This document shows positions 10,082-20,156 of a stretch of DNA of 64,000 bases, in pieces. Made by a program: the position numbers and the translations under genes. This stretch comes from Flavobacterium sp. SCGC AAA160-P02 (lineage in GTDB: Bacteria; Bacteroidota; Bacteroidia; Flavobacteriales; Flavobacteriaceae). The notes below the pieces were generated by a model. That model was not told where the DNA came from. It was given only the letters and a program-made list of their open reading frames with translations, and ran no database searches. Position 1 is the first letter of the stretch, and each line of letters starts with the position of its first letter. The stretch covers positions 62,001 through 126,000 of the forward strand of contig KB911124.1 of assembly GCA_000383355.1 (NCBI GenBank), in the 5' to 3' direction.

Positions 10082-10594
10082 ATGAAAACATTTGATGTGC
10101 TAATTGAAATTCCTAAAGGGAGTAGAAATAAATATGAATACGATTTTGAGTTAAAAAAAATTCGTTTTGACAGGATGCTATTTTCTTCTATGATGTATCC
10201 AGCAGATTATGGTTTTGTACCCGAAACATTAGCCTTAGATGGTGATCCTTTAGATGTATTGGTCTTAGGGCACGAACCTACATTTCCAATGTGTGTAATG
10301 GAAGTAAGACCTATAGGAGTTTTTCATATGACAGATGAGAAAGGACCCGATGAAAAGATTATTTGTGTGCCTATTTCAGACCCTATCTGGAGTAATAAAA
10401 TGGACTTAAACGATCTAAATCCTCACAGGTTAAAAGAAATTGAACACTTTTTTCAAGTATACAAAGATTTAGAGAAGAAAAAAGTAGATGTTGGTGGATG
10501 GGGAGATGCTAAAGAAGCCACAGAAATTTATAAAAAATGTGTGCAGCGTTATCAAGAAAGCGAGCACAAGACAACTGGAAATTTCACCATATAA
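10082..10594 (+). CDS. ppa: Soluble inorganic pyrophosphatase, family I
   Basis: This 170-residue cytoplasmic enzyme hydrolyses pyrophosphate to two phosphates, which pulls biosynthetic reactions forward. The family I signature DGDPLDVLVL is near residue 55, with metal-binding aspartates in place, and the substrate-binding region EIPKGSRNKYEYD is at the N-terminus. The length is normal for bacterial family I enzymes. It is followed by a strong intrinsic terminator and then by the membrane pyrophosphatase gene, so two unrelated pyrophosphatases are encoded next to each other under separate promoters. Confidence 0.95.
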   Translation: MKTFDVLIEIPKGSRNKYEYDFELKKIRFDRMLFSSMMYPADYGFVPETLALDGDPLDVLVLGHEPTFPMCVMEVRPIGVFHMTDEKGPDEKIICVPISDPIWSNKMDLNDLNPHRLKEIEHFFQVYKDLEKKKVDVGGWGDAKEATEIYKKCVQRYQESEHKTTGNFTI

Positions 10595-10618
10595 ATTCAG
10601 ATTACAAACACTTAGTTT

Positions 10619-10650
10619 AAGCCCTTTGATATTCAATATAAAAGGGCTTT
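10619..10650 (+). terminator. Intrinsic terminator after ppa
   Basis: A perfect 9-bp stem (AAGCCCTTT with AAAGGGCTT) encloses a 14-base AT-rich loop and ends in a T-rich stretch, 24 bases after the ppa stop codon. Confidence 0.8.
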
Positions 10651-10670
10651 TGTATTCGACTCTATTTTAT

Positions 10671-10678
10671 TACTTTTG
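10671..10678 (+). promoter_or_regulatory. -7 promoter box for hppA
   Basis: TACTTTTG matches TAnnTTTG. It lies between the ppa terminator and hppA, 29 bases before the start codon, so hppA appears to be transcribed separately from ppa. Confidence 0.55.
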
Positions 10679-10707
10679 CCGAGCAAATTAATAAAACAAA
10701 AAAGAAT

Positions 10708-13176
10708 ATGGAATCAATGATGATTTATATGCCAATAGCTGCGGCTTTAATAGGTTTAGCATATATGTGGATAAAAAGATCTTGGGTATTAAAACAAGAT
10801 GCAGGAGATGGTAAAATGGCTGAAATTTCTAGCCACATTTATGAAGGTGCATTAGCCTTCCTAAAAGCAGAGTATAAACTACTAGCTATATTTGTTTTAG
10901 TTTCTAGTATTTTATTAGCAATAGTATCTCAAGTTGTAGAATCTACAAGTATATTAATTGTTGTTGCTTTTGTCTTTGGAGCTATTTTTTCTGCACTAGC
11001 AGGAAATATGGGTATGAAGATTGCAACAAAAACAAATGTTAGAACAACACAAGCTGCTAGAACAAGTTTACCACAAGCGTTAAAAGTTTCTTTCGGTGGT
11101 GGAACTGTTATGGGATTAGGTGTTGCTGGTTTAGCTGTACTTGGTTTAACAGTGTTTTTTATAGCCTTCTTTTGGATTTTTATGCCAAACGGTTGGACAA
11201 ACACAACAGACATGACCAAAATATTAGAAACCCTTGCAGGTTTTTCTTTAGGTGCAGAATCTATTGCTTTATTTGCACGTGTTGGTGGAGGTATCTACAC
11301 AAAAGCTGCCGATGTTGGTGCAGATTTAGTAGGTAAAGTAGAAGCTGGTATTCCAGAAGATGATCCAAGAAACCCTGCTACAATTGCAGATAATGTTGGA
11401 GATAATGTAGGTGATGTTGCAGGAATGGGAGCAGATTTATTTGGCTCTTACGTAGCAACAGTATTAGCAGCTATGGTTTTAGGTAACTATATTATAGATG
11501 TAAACAATATAGACATATTTGCAGGTTTTGGTAAAATAGGTCCTATACTATTACCAATGTCTATTGCTGGTATTGGAATACTTATTTCAATGCTTGGTAC
11601 TATGTTGGTAAGTATTAAAAGTAACGATGCTAAAGAGTCTCAAGTTATGGGAGCTCTTAATAAAGGAAACTGGTTTTCTATTTTATTAGTAGCAGTGTCT
11701 TGTTATTTCTTATGTACCTGGATGTTGCCAGAAACAATGAAAATGAATTTCTTTGAATCTAATGGTAATGTATTAAAAGATATTTCTGCATTGAGAGTCT
11801 TTTATGCAACATTAGTTGGTTTGGTTGTAGGAGCAGTTATTTCTTCAGTAACAGAATACTATACAGGTTTAGGTAAAAAACCAATTTTAAATATTGTACA
11901 AAAATCTGCTACAGGAGCAGGAACTAATATTATAGCAGGTTTAGCAACAGGTATGATCTCTACTTTTCCAACAGTAATTTTATTTGCTGCTGCAATCTGG
12001 TCATCGTATGCTTTTGCAGGATTTTATGGTGTTGCTATGGCAGCATCAGCAATGATGGCTACAACAGCTATGCAATTAGCTATTGATGCTTTTGGACCTA
12101 TTGCAGATAATGCAGGTGGAATTGCTGAAATGAGCGAACAAGACCCTATTGTTAGAGAACGTACAGATATTTTAGATTCAGTTGGTAATACAACTGCAGC
12201 AACAGGTAAAGGTTTTGCTATTGCATCTGCTGCATTAACTTCTTTAGCACTATTTGCCGCCTATGTAACGTTTACAGGAATAGATGGTATTAACATCTTT
12301 AAAGCACCTGTTTTAGCGATGTTGTTTGTTGGTGGTATGGTACCAGTAGTATTCTCTGCCTTGGCAATGAATGCTGTAGGTAAAGCAGCCATGGAAATGG
12401 TATATGAAGTGAGACGTCAGTTTAAAGAGATTCCAGGAATTATGGAAGGTACTGGGAAACCAGAATACGATAAATGTGTGGCTATTTCAACAGAAGCATC
12501 TTTAAAAGAAATGATGTTACCTGGTTTATTAACTATTGGTTTTCCTTTAGTGATTGCATTTGTACCAATGCTTTTTGGAATGGATAACTTAATGATTGCC
12601 GAAATGCTTGGTGGTTATATGGCTGGTGTTACTGTAAGTGGTGTGCTTTGGGCAATTTTCCAAAACAATGCTGGTGGTGCTTGGGATAATGCAAAAAAAT
12701 CTTTTGAAGCTGGAGTAATGATAAATGGTGAAATGACACATAAAGGTTCTGCTGCTCATGAAGCTGCAATTACCGGAGATACTGTTGGAGATCCATTTAA
12801 AGATACTTCTGGGCCGTCTATGAACATTCTTATTAAACTAACCTGTTTAATAGGATTGGTGATTGCTCCTATCTTAGGAGGGCATAGTGCAGAAGCAAAT
12901 CTTCATAAAGAAACTATAGAAGTTACAGCTAACATAACAGCAAACGAAGATTCTAATGCAGAAAGAAACGTAAATGTTAATATGACTATGAATGAGGACG
13001 GAACCGTAAAAGCTGTAGTTTCTTATTCAGTAACCGAAAATGGAATAACCATCAAAAAAGAAAAAGTTTTTGAAGGAACTGAAGAAGAAGTGGAAACTGC
13101 TACAGATGCATTTTTAAATGAAAATGTAACTATTGATACTCCAGAAACTCCGGAAACACCAGAATCATCTTTATAA
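10708..13176 (+). CDS. hppA: Membrane-bound ion-pumping pyrophosphatase
   Basis: The 822-residue protein is a polytopic (about 16 helices) pyrophosphate-driven Na+ and/or H+ pump of the inner membrane. The catalytic loops are intact: [21 protein letters not shown] with DNVGDNVGD near residues 205-240, [12 protein letters not shown] near 455, and [15 protein letters not shown] near 690. The [10 protein letters not shown] segment has alanine and glycine at the positions that mark K+-dependent enzymes in the literature, so I infer a K+-dependent pump; the ion cannot be assigned from this alone. Unusually, about 90 hydrophilic, acidic residues follow the last helix and end in a PETPE repeat. Confidence 0.95.
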   Translation: MESMMIYMPIAAALIGLAYMWIKRSWVLKQDAGDGKMAEISSHIYEGALAFLKAEYKLLAIFVLVSSILLAIVSQVVESTSILIVVAFVFGAIFSALAGNMGMKIATKTNVRTTQAARTSLPQALKVSFGGGTVMGLGVAGLAVLGLTVFFIAFFWIFMPNGWTNTTDMTKILETLAGFSLGAESIALFARVGGGIYTKAADVGADLVGKVEAGIPEDDPRNPATIADNVGDNVGDVAGMGADLFGSYVATVLAAMVLGNYIIDVNNIDIFAGFGKIGPILLPMSIAGIGILISMLGTMLVSIKSNDAKESQVMGALNKGNWFSILLVAVSCYFLCTWMLPETMKMNFFESNGNVLKDISALRVFYATLVGLVVGAVISSVTEYYTGLGKKPILNIVQKSATGAGTNIIAGLATGMISTFPTVILFAAAIWSSYAFAGFYGVAMAASAMMATTAMQLAIDAFGPIADNAGGIAEMSEQDPIVRERTDILDSVGNTTAATGKGFAIASAALTSLALFAAYVTFTGIDGINIFKAPVLAMLFVGGMVPVVFSALAMNAVGKAAMEMVYEVRRQFKEIPGIMEGTGKPEYDKCVAISTEASLKEMMLPGLLTIGFPLVIAFVPMLFGMDNLMIAEMLGGYMAGVTVSGVLWAIFQNNAGGAWDNAKKSFEAGVMINGEMTHKGSAAHEAAITGDTVGDPFKDTSGPSMNILIKLTCLIGLVIAPILGGHSAEANLHKETIEVTANITANEDSNAERNVNVNMTMNEDGTVKAVVSYSVTENGITIKKEKVFEGTEEEVETATDAFLNENVTIDTPETPETPESSL

Positions 13177-13196
13177 GTCTACAAAACATATTTGTT

Positions 13197-13230
13197 AAAA
13201 AACACCTCTTTCGAGGTGTTTTTTATTTTT
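13197..13230 (+). terminator. Intrinsic terminator after hppA
   Basis: The stem AACACCTC/GAGGTGTT with a TTTC loop is followed by a T-rich run, about 20 bases after the hppA stop. Confidence 0.85.
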
Positions 13231-13263
13231 AAATCAATTTTTATACATGACAATAAAAATACA

Positions 13264-13285
13264 ATTATTAACATATGTTAATAAT
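13264..13285. promoter_or_regulatory. 22-bp perfect palindrome, possible operator
   Basis: A perfectly self-complementary 22-base sequence centred on ACATATGT lies about 75 bases before the hydrolase gene and is not followed by a T-run. Its symmetry and promoter-region position fit a binding site for a dimeric regulator. It is AT-rich, however, so chance is possible. Confidence 0.3.
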
Positions 13286-13360
13286 ACTTATTGTTTGCAA
13301 TCCTCATAACTATATTGTAAGCTATTATTTGGTAAATTAGAGGCACTAAAAAATCATCTA

Positions 13361-14206
13361 ATGACAGGTTACATGAAAAAAATAATGACTAGTTTTTTAC
13401 TATTTATGGCAGTACCACTTCTAATTATTTATCTACTTATAGGTATTGTATTCTACTTCAATCAAGAAAAGTTATTTTTTAAACCCATTAAGTTGGCTAA
13501 AAATTATACGTTTAAATTTAACCAAGATTTTGAAGAGATAAAGAGCGCCACTAAAGATGGTACAATTTTAAACAGCCTTCTATTTAAAATTAAGAATTCT
13601 AAGGGGGTTATTTTTTACTTACATGGCAATGGCAACTCACTAGAGAAATTTGGAAAGCTAGCCCCAATCTATACAAATCTTGGATACGATATCTTTATGA
13701 CCGATTACAGAGGTTATGGAAAAAGTGAAGGAGCACTGAGTGATGAACATCAACTTTTTGAAGACAATCAATTCTTATACAACGAATTAAAAAAATCATA
13801 TAAAGAAGAAGACATCATTATTATCGGCTACTCCTTAGGATCTTCATTGGCTGCTAAATTAGCTTCAGAAAACACTCCTAAATTACTAGTTCTTAAGGCT
13901 CCATTTTATAACTTTAAAGATGTAGCAAACCATACTACCAAACTCACAAAACTTTATCCGTTTCATTATTTGAGCAAGTATCATTTTAAAACCAATGAGT
14001 TTATTAAGCTATGTAAGATGCCACTTCTAATTTTTCATGGTACCGAAGATGAAGTTGTTTATTATGGCTCTTCTATAAAGTTGCAAAAATATTTTAAACC
14101 TACAGATAGATTGGTTAGTATTGAAGGAGAAAAGCACCGTACAATTATAGACAACCCACTCTATATAAAAGAGCTAGAGCGTTTTTTACTCAATAATGAA
14201 TTGTAG
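13361..14206 (+). CDS. Alpha/beta hydrolase with N-terminal membrane anchor
   Basis: The 281-residue product begins with a hydrophobic helix (about residues 8-30), likely a signal anchor. The alpha/beta hydrolase core follows, with the oxyanion-region HGNGNS motif near residue 88, nucleophile elbow GYSLGS near residue 158, the acid in HGTEDE near 232 and histidine in EKHRT near 258. The layout resembles the YfhR/BEM46-like serine hydrolases, whose substrates are mostly unknown. A second in-frame ATG at 13373 (MKKIMTS) is an equally good start. An AraC-family gene follows 47 bases later on the same strand. Confidence 0.75.
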   Translation: MTGYMKKIMTSFLLFMAVPLLIIYLLIGIVFYFNQEKLFFKPIKLAKNYTFKFNQDFEEIKSATKDGTILNSLLFKIKNSKGVIFYLHGNGNSLEKFGKLAPIYTNLGYDIFMTDYRGYGKSEGALSDEHQLFEDNQFLYNELKKSYKEEDIIIIGYSLGSSLAAKLASENTPKLLVLKAPFYNFKDVANHTTKLTKLYPFHYLSKYHFKTNEFIKLCKMPLLIFHGTEDEVVYYGSSIKLQKYFKPTDRLVSIEGEKHRTIIDNPLYIKELERFLLNNEL

Positions 14207-14253
14207 CATATTTAGATGCTAAACTAATGAAGTTATTAATTTAATTAGAACTA

Positions 14254-15093
14254 ATGAATACAATTACCCTACCAGATGAATTGGCTTTAAATTCTATACT
14301 TTCTATTGAAGTTTATGATTACGAGAGTACTCAAGAAATTTCAAAACAACAAATTTTACTAAATAAAAATACCTTTAGTTTTCTACAAGAAGGAACTAAG
14401 GAAGTTTTTTTTGACAATTCTTCTTACGCAATTAATAACAGTCAATTTCTATTGATGAAATCTGGCAATTGTTTAATGACAGAAAAACTATCTAATGTAG
14501 AGGAGTATTATAGAAGTGTTTTATTGTTTTTTTCTAATGAAGATGTCTTAAAATTTATTAGAAAATTTGAGTTAAATGCACCAGATTCAAAAAACTACTA
14601 TTCTACCTATTCATTTAACTACGATGTATTTATTAAACGGTTTGTAGAAAGTCTTTTAGATATTTCTAAACTTTCAAAAAAGATTCAGTCTCGTATTTTA
14701 GAAACTAAGTTTGAAGAAATAATGCTTTATTTAGTAGAATTTAAAGGAGTAGAATTTCTGTATTCGCTTATTAGTAATAGCAGTAATGAGCATCAGAAGT
14801 TTATTAAAACAATAGAAAGCAATCAATTAAACAAGTTAACTATTAAAGAGCTTTCATTTATATCTAACATGAGTGTGTCTACATTTAAAAGAGAATTTGA
14901 AAAACATTTTAGAAGCACACCTAGCAAGTGGTTTCAAGAAAAAAGATTAGAGCACGCTGCTTTTCTTCTAAAGAACAACTCAAAAAGACCTTCAGATATT
15001 TTTGAAGAAATAGGATATGAAACCCTCTCCAATTTTACTCAAGCATTTAAACTAAAATTTGGGCTTACTCCAAAGCAATACCAATCAAATTGA
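14254..15093 (+). CDS. AraC family transcriptional regulator
   Basis: This 279-residue protein has an unassigned N-terminal sensing region (about residues 1-175) and a C-terminal double helix-turn-helix AraC domain (about 185-279). The latter includes LTIKELSFISNMSVSTFKRE and the closing FTQAFKLKFGLTPKQYQ signature. It should be a cytoplasmic DNA-binding protein. It sits between an alpha/beta hydrolase and a PEBP-family gene on the same strand, and these are the simplest candidate targets. The N-terminal part resembles the ExsA-like sensor region of other Bacteroidota AraC proteins, but its ligand is unknown. Confidence 0.85.
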   Translation: MNTITLPDELALNSILSIEVYDYESTQEISKQQILLNKNTFSFLQEGTKEVFFDNSSYAINNSQFLLMKSGNCLMTEKLSNVEEYYRSVLLFFSNEDVLKFIRKFELNAPDSKNYYSTYSFNYDVFIKRFVESLLDISKLSKKIQSRILETKFEEIMLYLVEFKGVEFLYSLISNSSNEHQKFIKTIESNQLNKLTIKELSFISNMSVSTFKREFEKHFRSTPSKWFQEKRLEHAAFLLKNNSKRPSDIFEEIGYETLSNFTQAFKLKFGLTPKQYQSN

Positions 15094-15179
15094 ACTTTTA
15101 TCAATAGTTTTTGAACCAAATCAAACACAATAAGACACTAATAACTATCTATTTTTACAGTAAAATTAATAAATATATC

Positions 15180-15734
15180 ATGAAGAAAACTACCATTATT
15201 TTAGGCCTTATGCTAAGCATCTCTAGTGCCTTATTTGCTCAAAATACATTTACCTTATCTAGCTCTAGTCTAGGAGGACAAGCAACAGTTACTGAAGAAT
15301 TTAATGGCTTTGGTTGTACAGGTAAAAATGAATCTCCACAACTATCTTGGGAAAATGCTCCAGAAGGAACCAAAAGTTTTGCTATTACAATGTATGATCC
15401 AGATGCTCCTACTGGAAGCGGTTGGTGGCATTGGGTAGTTTTTGATATTCCGTCAACTACAACAACATTAGTTTCTAACGCTGGAGACATCAAATTAAAC
15501 CTAAGCCCAGAAGGAGCCATACAAAGTGTTACCAATTATGGAATGCAAGGGTATGGTGGCCCCTGCCCACCAGTTGGTCATGGTCTTCACCAGTATATTA
15601 TTACTGTTCATGCATTAAAAACCGATACTTTAGGTCTAGACAAAAATACCAATCCTGCAATTGTAGGCTACTATTTATGGAACAATACCTTAGCAAAAGC
15701 TAGTATTGTTACTTATTTTAAAAGAACAGAATAA
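15180..15734 (+). CDS. Exported PEBP family protein (YbhB/YbcL type)
   Basis: The 184-residue product has a clear signal peptide (MKKTTIILG to LFAQ), which is why I prefer the ATG at 15180 over an in-frame start at 15111. The mature part is a phosphatidylethanolamine-binding-protein fold, with DPDAPTGSGWWHWVVFDIP near residue 72 and YGGPCPPVGHGLHQY near 121, both forming the anion-binding pocket. Bacterial members are called Raf-kinase-inhibitor-like, but they have no known kinase partner; the ligand and role are unknown. A periplasmic or lipoprotein-free exported location is inferred. A strong terminator follows. Confidence 0.88.
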   Translation: MKKTTIILGLMLSISSALFAQNTFTLSSSSLGGQATVTEEFNGFGCTGKNESPQLSWENAPEGTKSFAITMYDPDAPTGSGWWHWVVFDIPSTTTTLVSNAGDIKLNLSPEGAIQSVTNYGMQGYGGPCPPVGHGLHQYIITVHALKTDTLGLDKNTNPAIVGYYLWNNTLAKASIVTYFKRTE

Positions 15735-15776
15735 CGGTCTATTAAAAAAAAAATCCCCAAAAATTTATAAGATTTT

Positions 15777-15809
15777 AAACACAGGTATTTAATACCTGTG
15801 TTTTTTTTT
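15777..15809 (+). terminator. Intrinsic terminator after the PEBP gene
   Basis: A perfect 13-bp stem (AAACACAGGTATT and its complement) with a one-base centre runs into nine T residues. Confidence 0.88.
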
Positions 15810-15937
15810 GTGTTTTAAATGAATGAATTTTTAACCAAGATAAATGATTGGCTAGAGTTGAAATAAAGCAATATAATTTTTGCTAAATTTGAAATAGCAT
15901 AGTATCTAAAATATAGCTAGCTCAAAAATTCAAAACC

Positions 15938-18900
15938 ATGAAAAAATTAAGCTTTTCTTTTCTATTATTCTTTCTAATAACAGCCACATTTGCTCAGTCA
16001 GTAAATTCTATATTTGAATCTGTCAAATATAGAAATATTGGTCCTTTTAGAGGTGGTAGATCTGTTGCTGCAACCGGGGTTGTTGGAGATCCTATGACCT
16101 ATTATATGGGAAATACAGGAGGAGGGCTTTGGAAAACAGAAGACGGAGGCCAACTTTGGAAAAACATTTCAGATGGGTATTTTAAAACTAGCTCTGTTGG
16201 CGCAGTGGCAGTTTCCGAAAGTGACTCAAACATTGTATATGTAGGAATGGGCGAGCATGCGCCTAGAGCGGTAATGACTTCTTATGGAGATGGCGTATAT
16301 AAATCTACAGATGCTGGTAAAACCTGGAAAAATATAGGGCTAAAAGCTACGCAACATATCTCAAGAATAGTCATACACCCTAAAAACCCAGACATTCTTT
16401 TTGTGGCAGCACAAGGTGCTTTGTACGGCCCCAATAAAGAAAGAGGGGTCTTTAAATCTGAAGATGGCGGTGCCAACTGGAGCAAGGTACTTTATGTAAA
16501 CAATCTAACAGGATGTGCAGAATTATCTATGGACTTTAACAATCCTTTGGTGATGTATGCAGCCATGTGGGAACATCAACGGTTGCCATGGAAAGTGGTA
16601 AGTGGAGGCACTGGAAGTGGTCTTTACAAAACTACCGATGGTGGTATATCTTGGAATAAAATTCACGAGGGCCTGCCTAAAGAGAAAGGTAAAATGGCTA
16701 TTGCGGTAAGTCGTTCAAATTCTGAAAAAGTATATGCCTTAATAGAAAGTGATTCTGACAAAGAATTAGGAGGTTTATTTGTATCTAATAATGCAGGAAA
16801 AAAGTGGTCTAAAATTTCTTCAGATCATAGCCTAATTCAAAGAGCATGGTACTATATTGAGTTATTTATAGACCCTACAGATGAAGAAAAGTTATACGTT
16901 TTAAATGCCAGTGCACAGCGGTCTATAGATGGAGGTAAAACCTGGTCTAGAATTACTGGTACGCACGGAGATTATCATGATCTTTGGATTAACCCTACCA
17001 ATCACAAAAACATGATTATTGCCAATGATGGTGGTGCTGCCGTGTCTTATAATTACGGAAAAACATGGTCTCCACAAAATAGAATGGCTACTGCACAGTT
17101 TTACAGAGTAAACACAGACAATTTGTTTCCTTACAATCTTTATGGTGGGCAACAAGATAATTCTTCTGTAAAAATTAGCAGTCTTGCACTGGGAAGCAGT
17201 GGTATAAATGAACAAAATTGGTCTGCTTCTGCAGGTGGAGAAAGTGCCTTTTTAGCATTTAATCCTGACGATCCTAGATATGTTTTGGGAGGAAGTTATT
17301 TAGGAACCATTGAAATTTTAGATACAAAAGCAAGAGCTAGTACCCAGATTATGGCTTCTCCTATACAATACTTGGGTAGAGACTCTAAAGACATGAAATA
17401 CAGGTACAACTGGAATGCTCCTATTATTTGGTCTCAGCACGAAACAAATACCTACTACCATGGCGCGCAGTTATTATTGCGAACCAGAGATAACGGAAAT
17501 AATTGGGAAGAAGTTTCACCAGACTTATCTAATAACGAAAAAGAGAAGCAAGGAAAAGGTGGCGGGCCTTATACAAATGAAGCAGTTGGTGCAGAGAATT
17601 ACGGAACCTTAGCCTATGTAGTAGAATCACCACATGAAAAAGGAGTTCTTTGGGCTTCTACAGACGATGGTGTTTTACAAATAACTAAAAATGGAGGAAC
17701 AACCTGGAGTATTGTAACTCCTAAAAACCTTCCAGAAACCTTAATTAACTCTATAGAAGTTTCTCCTCATGATAAGGCTACAGCTTATATTGCCACCACT
17801 AGATTTAAATTTAACGACTATACCCCTGCTCTTTACAAAACAACAAACTATGGTAAAACATGGACTAATATTAGCTCTGGCATTCCTACAGGAGCCTATA
17901 CAAGAGTTATCAGAGAAGATACGCAAAGAAAAGACTTGCTCTTTGCCGGTACAGAATTAGGAATGTATATCTCTTGGAATGGTGGAAAAGACTGGAAATC
18001 GTTTCAGTTAAATTTACCCATAACACCCATTACAGATTTAAAAATTAGCCATAACGATTTAACCATAGCAACCATGGGTAGATCTTTTTGGATTTTAGAT
18101 GATTTGGGCTTACTAAGACAGTTTGAAGGAACTAAAACCGCTTTTACACTACTTCAACCAGAAGATGCTATTATTGGTAATTGGAGCAGTCAGTTAAATA
18201 GTAATTCAGATAGCTTCTTAGGCACAGATGATTCTAGTGGTGTAAACCCTGCCAATGGTGTTGTGTTTTACTATTATATCTCTACTGCCTTAAAAGACAC
18301 AGAACTATCTTTAGAAATAAAAGATAGAGAGGGTTTAGTGGTTAGAACCATTAGTTCTAAAGCAGATGCTACATATTTAAGATACCCAGGGGGGCCTTCT
18401 CCAGAACCAATATTATCTACAAAAATAGGGCTTAACCGTTTTGTATGGGACATGAGATACCAAAGTTTACCAGGTATACCAACTGCTTATATAGAAGGGT
18501 CTTTTAGAGGTCATAAAGCAATGCCAGAGAGTTATACAGCTACCTTAAAACAAAAAAACAACTCTTCTAAGGTTACTTTTAGCATACTACCAAACCCCTT
18601 GTATGACATTACCAAGAAAGAGTATCTAGAAATACATGATTTTAAAACCAGTACCGAGGCCAATCTTAAAGACATGCACACACGGGTTCAAAAATTAAAA
18701 AAAGTACAACATCAAATAGCACAAATTTTAAAAGAGTTGCCTAAAGAAGAAAAATACAGCAGTCTAAAAACCAAAGGGAATGCTATTGTTAAACAACTTA
18801 TATCTTGGGATGAAGATATGGTACAGCGCAAGTCTAAAGCTTATGATGATGTAGAGAATTTTCCAAATAAATTTACTGCAGAATATATTTTTCTTATGAA

Positions 18901-19075
18901 CCAAAATGATAGCAGTTTACCCAAGCTAAACCAAGCATCTAAAAATAGACTTGTAGAACTTAACAACCAATGGAAAGCGCTCAGAAGCATTTCTGAAGAA
19001 CTACTAAATACAGTAATTCCTACCTACAATACCTTGTTATGGGAACATGGCATTGGGGCACTTAAAATAAAATAA
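15938..19075 (+). CDS. Secreted VPS10/sortilin-like beta-propeller protein
   Basis: The 1045-residue product has a signal peptide (about residues 1-19, ending TFAQ). At least ten Asp-box/BNR motifs follow between roughly residues 60 and 690, for example [36 protein letters not shown] and RSIDGGKTW. Such repeats build seven- to ten-bladed propellers. The family is annotated as VPS10-domain or sialidase-like 'glycosyl hydrolase', but I see no catalytic residues that would prove hydrolase activity. The C-terminal 300 residues include a FlgD/Ig-like region with NRFVWDMRY and a helical tail. No T9SS sorting domain is present, so a periplasmic or surface location is uncertain. Large homologues are common in Bacteroidota, and their function is unknown. 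Confidence 0.78.
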   Translation: MKKLSFSFLLFFLITATFAQSVNSIFESVKYRNIGPFRGGRSVAATGVVGDPMTYYMGNTGGGLWKTEDGGQLWKNISDGYFKTSSVGAVAVSESDSNIVYVGMGEHAPRAVMTSYGDGVYKSTDAGKTWKNIGLKATQHISRIVIHPKNPDILFVAAQGALYGPNKERGVFKSEDGGANWSKVLYVNNLTGCAELSMDFNNPLVMYAAMWEHQRLPWKVVSGGTGSGLYKTTDGGISWNKIHEGLPKEKGKMAIAVSRSNSEKVYALIESDSDKELGGLFVSNNAGKKWSKISSDHSLIQRAWYYIELFIDPTDEEKLYVLNASAQRSIDGGKTWSRITGTHGDYHDLWINPTNHKNMIIANDGGAAVSYNYGKTWSPQNRMATAQFYRVNTDNLFPYNLYGGQQDNSSVKISSLALGSSGINEQNWSASAGGESAFLAFNPDDPRYVLGGSYLGTIEILDTKARASTQIMASPIQYLGRDSKDMKYRYNWNAPIIWSQHETNTYYHGAQLLLRTRDNGNNWEEVSPDLSNNEKEKQGKGGGPYTNEAVGAENYGTLAYVVESPHEKGVLWASTDDGVLQITKNGGTTWSIVTPKNLPETLINSIEVSPHDKATAYIATTRFKFNDYTPALYKTTNYGKTWTNISSGIPTGAYTRVIREDTQRKDLLFAGTELGMYISWNGGKDWKSFQLNLPITPITDLKISHNDLTIATMGRSFWILDDLGLLRQFEGTKTAFTLLQPEDAIIGNWSSQLNSNSDSFLGTDDSSGVNPANGVVFYYYISTALKDTELSLEIKDREGLVVRTISSKADATYLRYPGGPSPEPILSTKIGLNRFVWDMRYQSLPGIPTAYIEGSFRGHKAMPESYTATLKQKNNSSKVTFSILPNPLYDITKKEYLEIHDFKTSTEANLKDMHTRVQKLKKVQHQIAQILKELPKEEKYSSLKTKGNAIVKQLISWDEDMVQRKSKAYDDVENFPNKFTAEYIFLMNQNDSSLPKLNQASKNRLVELNNQWKALRSISEELLNTVIPTYNTLLWEHGIGALKIK

Positions 19076-19104
19076 GTAATGAGTTTTTACAAAAGAATAT
19101 AATA

Positions 19105-19142
19105 AGCGGTTATAGACAATATATGTATTGTCTATAACCGCT
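19105..19142. terminator. 17-bp perfect hairpin downstream of the VPS10-like gene
   Basis: A 17-base arm (AGCGGTTATAGACAATA) and its exact complement are separated only by TATG, 29 bases after the stop codon. There is no U-run, so it is not a classic intrinsic terminator. It could act as a 3' end stabiliser or mark the border of the accessory region. Confidence 0.55.
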
Positions 19143-19294
19143 CTATTTATCAAACACAGGGTAAACTACCCAACAAGAACTGATTTATTTTCTAAAAAAT
19201 TATGCCATGTATTACTACTTTTAGCCTGCTTAAAAATATCTGACAGTAATACAAAAGCTACACAAAACCCTCAACTATATCCCACCACGTTAGT

Positions 19295-19418
19295 ACTAGG
19301 TATTTATACCTATTTTTCTAAAATAGATGAGTATGAGCATTGTTTTCTGCTCATTTTTCTTATTTTTAGCCTGCTATAAAAAACAGACATCCCTAAGTCT
19401 AAAAAACACTTGGAGTCT
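19295..19418 (+). repeat. Dispersed intergenic repeat, copy A
   Basis: This is the first copy of a repeat of about 125 bp that recurs at 21938, 23351 and 25701, with a remnant near 23833. It begins with the palindrome AGGTATTTATACCT. An ATGAG...CTCAT inverted pair follows, and the copy ends in an imperfect stem formed by CCCTAAGTCT and TTGGAGTCT. Compared with copy E, I count about six differences over roughly 105 bases. The gene-free stretch 19076-19513 otherwise holds only the hairpin at 19105; short reading frames across the repeat are not convincing genes. Confidence 0.8.
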
Positions 19419-19513
19419 CTTGATGGCAATAAAAAAAAAGGATGTATCATCAAAAAAACCAAATTATACTGCTTTTTATTCAATCTCAACTTTTTTGGTA
19501 ATAATTAAAATAG

Positions 19514-20089
19514 ATGACAGAACTTTTAGCATATTTTAATGGAAAAATTACTATTTCTGACAAGATTAAAGAGAAACTGAATGAAATTATTATAGAAAAA
19601 AAATTAGTGAAAGGAGAAAAGATTCTCTTGGATAATTCTATAAAAAAAGAACATATTTTTGTCACAAATGGCTGTTTGCGTTCTTTTTATAAAACAGAAG
19701 ACGGAAAAGAGCACACCATACAGTTCGCAATTAAAAACTGGTGGATAAGTGATTATATGACCCTTTACACGAACAATACATCGGTTGTTTCTATAGAAAG
19801 TGTTACCCAATCTAAAGTTTTAATAATAGAAAAAAAAAGTATAGAAAAATTACATAAAATGTATCCAGAATTTGAGACCTTACAGCGTAAAAATTTTGAA
19901 AAACGTATTGCAGCACTTCAATATAGAATTTTAAGCTTGCTAACTCTTTCTGCAGAAAAAAAATACAATCAATTCATAAAGGATTATGCAGAATTTGAGA
20001 AAATTATTCCAAATTATCAAATAGCTTCATATTTAGGCATAACTCCGCAGAGTTTAAGCAGGATAAGGAAAAAAAGAATTAAAAATTAA
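19514..20089 (+). CDS. Crp/Fnr family transcriptional regulator
   Basis: The 191-residue protein has an N-terminal cyclic-nucleotide-binding-type beta-roll (about residues 25-115, with GCLRSFY and the DYMTLY region) and a C-terminal helix-turn-helix (about 150-190, IASYLGITPQSLSRIR). It lacks the canonical cAMP-binding arginine/serine motif and has no Fnr cysteine cluster, as is usual for the many small Bacteroidota members, so its signal is unknown. It lies 67 bases before a nitroreductase gene on the same strand. Control of the nitroreductase and Hsp31-like genes is a reasonable inference. Confidence 0.85.
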   Translation: MTELLAYFNGKITISDKIKEKLNEIIIEKKLVKGEKILLDNSIKKEHIFVTNGCLRSFYKTEDGKEHTIQFAIKNWWISDYMTLYTNNTSVVSIESVTQSKVLIIEKKSIEKLHKMYPEFETLQRKNFEKRIAALQYRILSLLTLSAEKKYNQFIKDYAEFEKIIPNYQIASYLGITPQSLSRIRKKRIKN

Positions 20090-20129
20090 TTTATTAACAT
20101 AGGTTCATTTTAATCTTTTGGTTAAATCT

Positions 20130-20137
20130 TATTTTTG
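20130..20137 (+). promoter_or_regulatory. -7 promoter box for the nitroreductase gene
   Basis: TATTTTTG fits TAnnTTTG, 19 bases before the ATG at 20157. It supports that start and shows that a promoter separates this gene from the Crp/Fnr gene. Confidence 0.55.
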
Positions 20138-20156
20138 CAGCAAATTTTATATAATA

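Noticed and set aside
10488-10691. A 67-codon plus-strand frame overlapping the end of ppa
   Set aside because: It runs through the ppa terminator and the hppA promoter, and its sequence has no protein-like features.
19128-19539. Two overlapping short plus-strand reading frames after the VPS10-like gene
   Set aside because: They lie across intergenic repeat copy A, have no start signal or recognisable protein sequence, and the same translation would recur at every repeat copy.
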